From positions 2,294,001 to 2,358,000 of the forward strand of contig BTPP01000006.1 of assembly GCA_037102815.1 (NCBI GenBank): a stretch of 64,000 bases of DNA. The letters are read 5' to 3'. The stretch is from Neurospora intermedia (Eukaryota > Ascomycota > Sordariomycetes > Sordariales > Sordariaceae). The notes below the pieces were generated by a model, which saw only the letters and a program-made list of their open reading frames with translations, was not told the origin of the DNA and made no database searches. Position 1 is the first letter of the stretch; the number at the start of each line of letters is the position of its first letter. The position numbers and the translations under genes are program-made. Positions 21,669 through 31,350 of the stretch are shown one piece after another.

Positions 21669-22671
21669 TTAACAATGCCCGCACCTCGTCTTCAACTCGC
21701 TTGGCAAGCCGCGAATTGCCTCCTTTTCTTTTCTTGTAAGCACGATGCCGAAATACTGCTGCAGGGCCTTCACTCTCTGCTCTTCCGACTCAAATTGCTC
21801 GATGATCTCGGACTTATCGCCTATCCTCCTCTTAACATAATCCTTGTGCAAGATCAGGAGGCCTATTGGCTGTTCCTGTTTGTTGTTGTCGTCGTCGTCG
21901 TCGTTGTCGTTGAGCAGAAGCCACATGCACATGACGGTCTGTACAAAGAAGCTTTGAGGGCTGGTCATAGTTGATAGGTTCATAACCTCAAAATCGGCCG
22001 GGAAGAACTCTGTGTCGGCGGCAAAACAGTACATTTCCTTCCAGGGCGCAGACGGGCTTTCCTGGGTTGAGTATACCCATATCCTTTGGTTGGTAGGGTC
22101 GGTGTGTTGGGAGAGGCTTTTGTATTCAAGTTTACCTCGTGCTGGTGAGACTGTAGTAAAGACGTGGTTGTGCTCCAGAGGCACTGGATTAACCGAGCCG
22201 TGGGAGCCAAATCCTACGTCAACCAGATAACGTATGTTGTTGATGGTCACGATGTTGACCATGTGATTCCTGGGACTCACGTTAGTGCACGATGCTTACT
22301 TCGGTGGGCATAGGCCTCTGGTTGGGTGGTACCACAAACCATCCTTTGTACTCTCCATCGCCTGCCTTCACTCTTCCTCCTACGTTAATGCGTGTGTAAC
22401 CCAGACTGCGCAAGACGGCTCCGAAGAACGTATTGACCTCCATGCAGTAGCCTCCCCTCCCCTTGTCGACGATCTTTTCAAAAAGGTCCTCCAGGTCCAG
22501 TGACAATCGGTGGTGTTGGGAGTAATGCAATGTCAGACTCTCAAATGGAACGCGGGCCATGTGGCGTAGCTGCAACATGGCGAGCCTGCCGAGGTCGTCT
22601 TCGGCATCCTTCGGCGAATAGCCGATATGCCGGAAATAGCGATCCAGCTGATCTTGGGTATATGTTACCAT
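21669..22671 (-). CDS. Arylamine N-acetyltransferase (NAT)
   Basis: NATs transfer an acetyl (or propionyl/malonyl) group from CoA to aromatic amines and hydrazines in the cytosol, a detoxification reaction in fungi. Exons 22671-22340 and 22269-21669 give 310 residues, a normal NAT length. The catalytic Cys is in RGGYCMEVN, the His in NHMVNIV and the Asp in YLVDVGFGS. The N-terminal ARVPFESLTLH motif is also typical. The splice donor is the uncommon GTTTGT at 22339. It is the only choice that keeps the frame and yields the family-like YKGW-NHMVNIV junction. A better-looking donor, GTAAGC at 22299, would throw the second exon out of frame. An Asp/Asn/Gln-rich insert (NDNDDDDDNNKQEQ) sits in the C-terminal domain and comes from a trinucleotide tract. 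Confidence 0.93.
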
Positions 22672-23984
22672 TTTCTCGGCTCTTTTTTTCTTCTCTCTGA
22701 AGGGAACAAAGCGGGAGGATTTCGCGATAGTTGTATAAGTAAGAGAAAAAAGAAACGAAAGACGAGGTTTTGAGTCTTCTTGTATCAGTTGTGGAGATCA
22801 TCACAAAGTCCCCTGCCAAAGTTCCCCGCCTAACAAACCCGTTCACTTAGGGCCCCGGTACTTGATGCCGGGAATGTTGGACCCAAACTTTCCAAGGAAC
22901 CCTCGCGATTGCCACCAGTCGCAAACATCTATGTGGAACACCTTGGGTTATCCACCCCCCAGGTTCTCTCGTTCCGTTTGAGTTAATGGACTAGTTCTGG
23001 GCATATGTTATTAGGTGATGCGGTGTGGAAAGTTCAAGAACAACGTCAAACACTGCCCTGTAGCATCCGTGTTTGTCGGCCCCCTGATCTTCGTCCCCAC
23101 TCCAACATTTTGACGTCCTCTAGATATGGGAATTCCAGTACAGCTCGACAAAACAATTTGAAGCGCTGCCGGAAGTCGAAGTAGCAGCTGCTGTGCTGTT
23201 TAGTTTGAACGAGAGGGAGAAGTGGTTCGGGAGCCAAGGAATTTTTAGCCAAAGTGTGAGGGTAGAGGTAGGAGAAGGAAGTTATATCAAGTTGGAAGAA
23301 AACGAATTGGATGGTGCTTTTGTTTACACAAGTAAGTTGTATTAGGACTAAAATCTCCGCAAAGTCCTTCCAGAATTTGATCCATGTTTGGTCAAGTACA
23401 GAACTCTGCTGCAAAGTCTGGGGTTCGATGGGGTTGTATGTGCGGCCGGTTTTTGGTTGGTTCTGTAAACACTCTTGGCCCTTCTCCCGAAGCTACACAG
23501 TATGGATGAGGTGAAACCCACGAAAGGCTGGCCAGGAGAGCTCAACTGCTTGCGGGCCATACATGGAGCCCGTAGCGATGAGTCGTAAGCAACGACCAGC
23601 GACGGCGCGGTCCAAGTCATTGCTCAAGGGGTTACTCCAGGCGCACGCGAGGTGGCGGGAGGGAAGGCATCGTGCTGGCTTTTCGGGAATGCTCGTTAGA
23701 TTCTAGCCACAGGAGGGCAATCTGAACGGGTGGGTGTGTGAAAGTCTGGACTTGTAAACTTTTGGTAAGCTTGTTGTCAACCTCCGAACTGCAACCCGGA
23801 CAAAGCGAGGAAAGTCGCTCGAGGTGCGGGAGCACAAGGATTTTCTGAAAAACCAAACAAAAGGCGCAGGGAGTGATGGTGATTAAAGTCATGGTGTATT
23901 ATATTCGACCCTTTGACAAATCGCTTTGACCTTATAGATGCTATTTCTTTTTAAATCCAAAAATCCAAACAAATCAGGAAACGC
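22672..23984. other. Intergenic region
   Basis: Between two minus-strand genes: the promoter of the N-acetyltransferase and the 3' flank of the hydroxyacid dehydrogenase. I see no convincing gene or repeat. Confidence 0.55.
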
Positions 23985-24932
23985 TTAAATGAGGTTCTTC
24001 AACTGCTGACCGGCCAAGAACTTTCTCAAATTCTCGACGATCAACTGCTCGGCACCTTGTGGCCTGCCACCGGCCGCGTGTGGGCTGAGAATGAGGTTGG
24101 GGGCCTTCCAGAGCTTGCTTGGCTCAGGAAGAGGTTCTGTCTCGAACACATCGAGAGCGGCACCGCCAATCCTCTCCTCCACAAGGGCATCGTAGAGGGC
24201 ATCCTCATCGATGGAGGTGCCGCGTCCGACGTTGACCACCCAGGCGTGCTTGGGGAGCAGCTTCAGCCTCTCGGCATTGAGAGCGTGCCTTGTGGATGGG
24301 TCGCCAGGGAGGATCATAACCAAGGCGTCGGTCTCTGGTAGAAGCTCGGCAAGCTTGTCCTCAGAGTATACCTCGATTCCATTGCGGACACCTTGACGGC
24401 GAGCAACTCCGCGAACCTGGGATCCAAGTTGCACAAGAGAGGGGGTGAGAGTTTTGGCAATGTTTCCGAAGCCCCAGATCAAGACGCGGGCGTCACGGAG
24501 GGTGGTGAATCTGTCGGAAGGGCGATCGGGCTGGGGACCGCCGAGGTGGCCGGGCCACTTGCCCTGGAGCTGGTAATCCCGCATCTCGTAAAACCTGCGG
24601 GCGGCATTGAGAAGGAGACCAAGGGTGTGCTCGGCGACAGTGTGGTCGTGGAGACCGGAGCCGGTGGTGACGGCGACCTTGGAGGTGTCGAAGCCGGCGC
24701 TGAGAACGTCATTGGGACCGGCGGCGAGAGACTGGATCCAGCGCAGCTTGGTCAGACGGTTGACGGCATCTTTGAGGTTGTCGGAGGAGTTGGTCCAGGT
24801 GACGAGGATCTCAGCGTCGACGTGTTCCTCTGGGATGGGAGCCTTGACGTCGTAGGGGTGGAGCGTGACGGACGGGAATCCCTCGATCTGGGAGACGTCC
24901 AGCTTGAGAGAGGTGGGGTAGAGGAGCTTCAT
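23985..24932 (-). CDS. D-isomer-specific 2-hydroxyacid dehydrogenase
   Basis: An NAD(P)-dependent oxidoreductase that interconverts a 2-keto acid and its D-2-hydroxy acid; the substrate is not readable from sequence. It is a single exon of 315 residues, the usual length. The Rossmann motif is VLIWGFGNIAKTL (a GxGxxA variant). Catalytic-region motifs are TVAEHTLGLLL, NVGRGTSIDEDAL (Arg), LDVFETEPLP (Glu) and LSPHAAGG (His). The start at 24932 opens directly into the substrate domain (MKLLYPTSL). An in-frame ATG at 24998 would add a 22-residue Arg/Ser-rich stretch (MRSTPTRFLSSINSHLS) that resembles a mitochondrial presequence. Still longer extensions read through probable promoter. Phosphoglycerate or formate dehydrogenase activity is unlikely given the short length. 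Confidence 0.93.
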   Translation of the reverse strand: MKLLYPTSLKLDVSQIEGFPSVTLHPYDVKAPIPEEHVDAEILVTWTNSSDNLKDAVNRLTKLRWIQSLAAGPNDVLSAGFDTSKVAVTTGSGLHDHTVAEHTLGLLLNAARRFYEMRDYQLQGKWPGHLGGPQPDRPSDRFTTLRDARVLIWGFGNIAKTLTPSLVQLGSQVRGVARRQGVRNGIEVYSEDKLAELLPETDALVMILPGDPSTRHALNAERLKLLPKHAWVVNVGRGTSIDEDALYDALVEERIGGAALDVFETEPLPEPSKLWKAPNLILSPHAAGGRPQGAEQLIVENLRKFLAGQQLKNLI

Positions 24933-25748
24933 GTTTGATGTGGCTGCAGAGAGATGCGAGTTGATGCTGGAAAGAAAGCGGGTGGGAGTTGACCGCATCG
25001 GGCTCGTCCTTTTATGGGGATGAGATGGGAAGTCGATGATGATAAGTCGTTCTCGATTTGTTGGAGTAAGTTTGGTGATGAGATGAACACCTGGGGTTGG
25101 GTTCCCTTGGGGGACTGGCCGCTTGGAGGGGTCCCGTTCAAGGGCCAAGGTGGGGTGGAGATGCTTCTGGTCCATTTTCCCCAGAAGTTCCCGTCCTGAA
25201 CCCCAATTTCCTAGGGGTCTCCAGGGCATTTCCCCGCTTTCCCCCCTCCCCTCCCCTCCCCCACGCACATAACCCCCCACTTGCCTCCCACTGACTCCCA
25301 CTGACTCCCACTTCCTCTCGTGTCCCCCAATCTCCCACGTTCGGAGAAATTTGACAAGACATTGCGGGCGCCCACGGGGTACAATGTCCCGATCTTCCAT
25401 GGTCACGGTTCCTTCGGCTGAATTCCGTGGTGGGGGCCGAGTGGCCGGCCAGGTTGAGGCGTGGAATCCAACTCGGAGCCCTTTCCACTTCCTCCTTTCA
25501 ATTGAGAAGTACATCAATCACGTCATACAAAACAGACACTCCCACAAACGCCATGCCGGTGTGAGCTCTCCAACGTCGTCACGTATTATTCAATGCTATA
25601 TCAAACTCATTAAACCATGGTATCGTAGCACATCCTCCCAGAAGCCAAATGCCCAAAACTCCAGCCAAATCATGTTTCTTTCCCTTTACCCGGTAGCCTT
25701 GATTCCACAAACTCCCTTTAGCCTCGCTCGTTATTGACGTCTGGCATC
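24933..25748. other. Intergenic region with hydroxyacid dehydrogenase promoter
   Basis: Between two minus-strand genes. It is pyrimidine-rich on the plus strand (25230-25330) and contains a decamer tandem repeat. The long minus-strand open frame crossing it is an upstream extension of the dehydrogenase frame, not a recognised domain. Confidence 0.55.
25285..25313. repeat. Decamer tandem repeat (CTCCCACTGA)3
   Basis: Two perfect copies and a nearly complete third lie about 350 bp upstream of the hydroxyacid dehydrogenase start. Confidence 0.85.
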
Positions 25749-28059
25749 CTACATCGCCTTTCCAACCTCAAATCCAGTGCCTCCCGCAGTATTTACTTCG
25801 CCAGCCCTTCTCTCTACTTCCTGACCCTCTTCCTCTGCGCTTGACTCGGCAACTGCTGGAAAATAACTTAAAGTATTGGGATCTGCAGCAACACCACTAG
25901 GGCCTTGTGCCGGCATTGGCTGACCTGTCTGGCCCCCGGCATCCAGGCTCGAGCTCGGCTGTCCTATCAGCGTAAATTCGCTATCAGCCCTTCGAAGGTT
26001 AGCCGGATGAGGCGCCAGCTTCTCATTATCGGAGGAGTCCGACTTCGGAATGGGAACGGTCGAGGATCTCGATGGCGGAGGTGGCGTGGGGTTCACATCA
26101 TACACGGAAACCACTGGCGTCGACTTGATGTCCTTTGTGGTGATCTCAGGTTCCGCCTTTGTTGAGGCTTCCGGCGAAGTCGACACATCATCGGACGGCG
26201 AGGGCTTACTCGGGCCAGGTTCGCTCGATGCCGGGGCAGGACCAGGTCCGAAAGGAGTGGGAGAGTTCCAAGGAAATCCCGAAGGAGAAGGCGCGCCTCC
26301 GTTTCCAGGACTCATCATCGGAAACGCTCCCGCTACGAACTGCGCCGGGATGATGAAATGCATCGGCATTCCTTGCTGCGGCGTCATGGATGCCCAATCG
26401 GGTGTTGCCACCGGCGAGCCAGTCGGCGGTGCGGCGTAGACAAAGAACGGAGCGCTGCTCGAAGAAGATGGGTTGGCGAACATGGTGTACATCGGGGCCG
26501 GCGAGAGAGGCGTTTGGGAGTTCATTCCATAAGCCTGGCTTCCACTTGCTTCAGATGGCCTGCTGAACGCCTCCTTCTCATGGACCTCAGGCCGCTTTCC
26601 GTTGCCCATGCCACTGCCTTGGGCTTTGTCCAAACTTGTTCTTGCGTCTTCCAGTTGGTCTTCAAATTCCTGCCTCACGTCCTCAAGTTCATCGCTGTGG
26701 TTATTCTTCAACTTCCTGATGGTAATGGCCTCTGGACTTGAAATCAGCTGATGAGCAAACCGAAAAGACCAATACAACGCCACTTACCACTCAGCATCTG
26801 CAAAAACGTAAACACGGTAAGTGTCATCATCAGAAGAGGAACAAGCTGACCAAAGGACTTGGGGTCGTTCTCCGGGTTGGTTCCATTATAGAGTTGGATC
26901 CAGCCTGACCGGTCCACCCAGCGGCGAAGCATCTCAATGTACTCGGAAGAGGAGGCCATCGTGTATCCTGAAATGACCAGGCCAGCCAAGAGATAGACGC
27001 CATAGACCTGTCCACCGATACGATTCACCCACTTCAGCTTCTTCTGTCCTATCATGTCCACCAACCACTTGCAAAACTTTTCCCGCTTTCCGCCATCTTT
27101 CCGTCCTGCGCGAACGACCCGACCAAGGGTAACAATGTTGGCAAGGACGTAGTACAGGACAAGAATGACGAAGGGAGTCCATCCGGTGATACGGTCGCCC
27201 ACCTTGAACAGCCCGGCTCCGTGAAAAGACTGCTGCAAGGTGTTTGCAAAGTTCTCAGCGCTCCCTTGGAAGCAGGCGGCTGGTAGAAGGAGGGTGCTCC
27301 ATTTCTCGTCGTCTTTAGGAACCGCGGTCGGAAACGCAAGCTCGGAACCTGGGGTAGCCTGGGTAGAAAGATAAATTCCCGTCGCGAGGTACAATAACCC
27401 TGTCGCTACCGTCCGGATCGCGGCCACCCAAGGGTGCTCCCAGTAGTGCTTGGACACAAGAAGGGTCAGCAAGTGTGTGGCGCAGGTGATCAACAGCATG
27501 TTCGCAATAACATTGTAGTGGTAGGCCGAGATGGAGCAGGCTTTGGCGAAGCGCATCGTGATGGCGTACGCTGCTCCGGTGAAAATCTGCTGATCACTAC
27601 ACGAGATGATGAGCATCTCGAAGAAGCCGCCGATGCTGAGCTGCCATCTTTTGTTTTCCTTCTCTCTGTTGAGCAGGCGGTTAGCGACCCCACTTTCCTT
27701 CGAGCGCTTCGTCCATCCAAGTATGACTTACTCTGCTGTTATTCTTTTCTTGAGCTTTGTCAGCTTGGCGTAGTGCCACAAGACATGCAAGAAGGCTATT
27801 ATTAACGCAAACCCCGTTATAACGACAAAGGCTCCGAGAATCTAAAGACACGGAAACGGGTAAGCTTGTGTCCACATACAAGTTGTACTCCGGGGAACCT
27901 TACACCAATACCCGCAATATCTGGATCTGGGTTAAAGTCTCCGGGTCTGTTTCCTCCGACGGATATCACGGTCTTGTTGTCGGATGCGTAAACTACAGTA
28001 CAATCCACGGCGATTCCATAGTGCTCACGGCACTGCGGTACTGAAGTATAGGCGCCCAT
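25749..28059 (-). CDS. Multi-pass integral membrane protein with long cytosolic tail
   Basis: Four exons (28059-27904, 27841-27732, 27665-26788 and 26731-25749) give 708 residues. The short N-terminal region carries two Cys (CREHYGIAVDC) and no cleavable signal. About seven hydrophobic helices follow. Examples are ILGAFVVITGFALIIAFLHV, MLLITCATHLLTLLV, WTPFVILVLYYVLANIVTLG and GVYLLAGLVISGYTMA. The motif ISCSDQQIFTGAAYAI in the second helix region is typical of an uncharacterised fungal membrane-protein family. After the last helix comes a charged coiled-coil-like segment (DELEDVRQEFEDQLEDARTS), then a Pro/Ser-rich disordered tail of about 250 residues. A receptor-like seven-helix layout is suggested but no GPCR class motif is seen. 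The ATG at 28059 is the first true ATG; the codon six bases upstream is GTG. Confidence 0.85.
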
Positions 28060-30467
28060 GTTCACCGCTGATCAGGAATCCTGATCCGAGGACGGCAGCT
28101 GGGGCTTGGATGTCGATGGACAGTCAAAACTTATGAACCTCGAAAACCCGATGATGGCCGTGAAGAAAGACGTATACACAAACTCCCCAAGGGCGAAAGC
28201 CCAACATGTGCTTGCCCCCGAGCCGAGAGAGGGCTCTAGAGTTATAAAGCCCATCTGGTCGGTCTCTCGATTTCAGAAAGGAGAGCCAAGCCCCACATGC
28301 GGCTATTCCGTCCGTGACAACGGTTTATCGCTGGACTTGGCACCAGAAGCACCCCGGTCCCTCAACTCAAAGACAGGGTATGCTGGAAAATGCGGTGATA
28401 CCCTTGAAAAGCTTCTTGATCCAACAGAATCGCGAGAATGCCCTTCTACTGGCTGCCGCCTTGGCGGACCCTAGTGTCGATCATTGGGTTTCAAGACCCT
28501 CTGCGGTTCAGGCTGTGACTGTCAGTACTGCGTAGGTAGTGTACACGACAAAACTGACCTGTTGGACGGCCGTGATGGTTGCGACTTTCAGTGGCCCGGT
28601 CGAGATGATCCTGTGCTGGCATTGGTGCCACGACGGCCACAACAGGGCTCTTTGGGCTCCATAATTCCGGATGAGAGCTGACCAGCCACAATACGACATT
28701 TCAGCAAGCATGCGGTTTACGTCCGCGGTAGCTCTGCCGGACTGTCTGCGACTGGTGCTGCAAGAGAGCCTTCTCTAGGAGGGCCGGTCCGAAAGTTTTT
28801 TGGGTGGCCTCTCCAATCAACAAAAGGACGACAAGGGACTCGCTGCCAACGAAGAAGCTAGCTACTGACAGCTAGACTCTCCACAGAATAGTAAGGAAAA
28901 GAAGGGCTGCAATAAACCAGTGGCTGGGAAAGAAGCTTTGCCGGACTTTGACTTCAGCTTTGTCGATCTCGACCTTTTTCCCTCCCTCTTTCTGGCTGCA
29001 GAAGGCACATGCAGATTTCGACATTTGCCCATTCATCGGTCGTCACAGATGATCTCGAATCCCAAACTCGCAACATGCACGGTTCGTGAGTTGCATGAGG
29101 TTGTGGCAGTTTGGGATTTAATTCGATGCCCGTTTGGTGTGCCTTCCCCTCTCACCCCCTCATTCAGCTCTCGTCCGTCCACTGGATATGTAAGAAAGCA
29201 AAATTTTCCAATCTCTCCAGCCTAGGCCTGAATTAATCCCGTGGCCCATTTTACCCATCCATCCATCCATCACCCAGCTCTTCTCCGCATCGTCCGCCGA
29301 TCTGAGGAATTCAGCTATCGTTGCAAGCGCCACTAACCGCGGGCCATGCTCCGGTTCTGGCAAATTTGGGGAAGGCTGTCGGGACTCGGCGGCCAAAGGC
29401 CAAGGGAGGGTCTGGGTTTTTTGTTGTTTGCTATTGACAAGATTAGACAAGTCGTTCGGGCCTTGAGGCCTTTTGAGTCTGAAGGTGTGAAATGGCAATG
29501 GTGTGATGGATGGTGGAAATGAGATATGTCACTGCCAGTGGCTCTCAAAGCTTCCTAAGATACCTTAGAACTTCACGATAAGCCTTATCTAAACCAGGAA
29601 TACCCCCCTCCGTCAGAGACCGAGACATCTTCTAGGATGCACGACACTGGCCGTTGAATGGGCAAGTGGGCTGTATTGTGGGGCCTAGAACACCAATGCC
29701 TGTCATGGTCTGTACAGAGAGGGCTGAAAGGCTGGAGTGGTGATCAACGCAGTGCATACATAACGGCAGTATGTATGTGAGAGTCGTCCTATTCCCCGAC
29801 TTGGCCGCTATTGGTTGTTGAAAGGAAGTCTGGACGTGATGAGCATCACTGACAAGGCAAGTCTGGACTGGATACACCTGCAGGCACCGTGGGACCTGCA
29901 AGACTATAAACGTGCATGCGAGACATGCTGCAACAGGCTGGGACTGCTTGGGACTAAGCGAAGTGGCTTTTTTTTTGTTTTCCATGGAAAATGTCTCAAG
30001 AGAAACAATTCCATGTCTACTTGTGCTACGGGAGATAGGCGGTTGCGGGAGTCGGCACGATGTCCATGTTTTGTTTCAGAGGTCATGAGACTGGTACCTA
30101 GAAAGTTCAGGGAAGCTTTCTCACTTTGAGATACAGCAGGTGAGTGGCTAGCAAAGCCTGTAGACCCTATGGTACTTTGTATCCTGAGCTGTTGTAGGAA
30201 GAAGGTCAATGTTGGTTGCACATGTACAGGTCTTTCTTCGACGGCATAGACGGCTCTGGGCAACGAAACTGTGGAAGTTTCACGATATCTTTCTGCTACA
30301 ATTCTTTGAAGCTCAATAACTATGTTACAATCTAGCTCAACACCAACGTGATGCTCGAGTCAACCCCGAAAGTCATGAGTACAGGCTTTGTGGCATGTGT
30401 AGCGCTTCTGCGCACTGGACTACTTAGGTAGCAACTTCTTCGCCCCACTTCAACAAACCATCATAAT
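28060..30467. other. Gene-free stretch
   Basis: It includes the promoter of the membrane protein (minus) and about 2 kb with no supported gene. A CATC-type tract lies at about 29254-29272. Frames up to 122 codons are present but have no motif or codon bias. Confidence 0.5.
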
Positions 30468-30556
30468 CCCCTTGTGGTGTAGTTGGATATCACGTTCGGC
30501 TGTAATTGTCTAGATTGTATACCGAAAGGTCACCGGCTCGATTCCGGTCGAGGGGA
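30468..30556 (+). tRNA. tRNA-Tyr(GTA) with 15-nt intron
   Basis: The gene folds as a full cloverleaf. The acceptor stem is CCCCTTG with CGAGGGG and discriminator A (30556). The anticodon stem is TTCGG with CCGAA, and the T arm is ACCGG-CTCGATT-CCGGT. The anticodon GTA is at 30502-30504. The loop is interrupted after position 37 by a 15-nt intron (30506-30520), the canonical place and a near-universal feature of eukaryotic tRNA-Tyr genes. The C1-G72 pair and A73 are the tyrosine identity elements. A T-run just downstream (near 30563) serves as RNA polymerase III terminator. Confidence 0.95.
30506..30520 (+). other. tRNA-Tyr intron
   Basis: Fifteen nucleotides between positions 37 and 38 of the anticodon loop, removed by the tRNA splicing endonuclease. 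Confidence 0.9.
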
Positions 30557-31350
30557 CATTATCTTTTTTCTTTTTTTTTCTCTTGTATTGTCGTCCATCG
30601 TTTTCCACTATGATGAAAACAACTGGCAAATTCTTGAATCGGCAGCTTTTTTCTTTCTTTCTTGGGAACCTCAATTGCAGCCTTTACGAGGATGATAGAA
30701 TCTCCATTTCACATCAGCGGCATCATCATTAAGAGTGGTGTTCGCCAGATGTAGCGCACAGGCCACTCCTACTAAAACTGCGTTTGTTTGACTGCGACTT
30801 TCCATTTCCATCATCTCTTTTCTCTTCTTTTCCCAAATCATCAGCAGTCGCTTCGCTCACTTTCATGCTTCCCTTTCTATCAAGAGATCACCTCCAGTCA
30901 AGAGTTGTTGATCTGTCCCAGTCACCACGCGAATCGCAATGTCACACCCCGCTTCGATCCATCACTGCTTCACGCAATCGTAAACATCTAACACATCGCG
31001 TCGTGTGACCAGCGTTGAGAAATCAATGATTTTATTCTGCGACTCACGCCTGTCTATACTGTCTGACTGCGGAACCCCTGCTATCAATCAAGCAACATTT
31101 TTTCCTCTTCATATCACACACTGATTGAAATCCATCGCAAATCCCATCAACTGCCGAACTCTTCTGTCACCAAACCGACCTCCATCAATCCTTCCGTTGT
31201 ATTCCTTCCATGTTCAAGTGAACCAACCAATCATTCCATCGTTTCATTCATTCATTCATTCCTTCATCTCCCAAATACCACACTTCCTCCTCGCATCCTA
31301 GGTAGGTATCCTTCGAAACTCGTCCAACCGTCTCAGCATCAGCCATAAGC
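30557..31350. other. Intergenic region between tRNA and repeat-protein gene
   Basis: It holds the polymerase III terminator T-runs directly after the tRNA and the 3' flank of the repeat-protein gene. It also has a CATT tract near 31244-31260 and an AGGTAGGT octamer at 31300-31307. No gene is seen. Confidence 0.55.

Noticed and set aside
22299-22300. GTAAGC as the NAT intron donor
   Set aside because: Using it shifts the second exon out of frame and removes the catalytic His and Asp region; GTTTGT at 22339 restores the family sequence.
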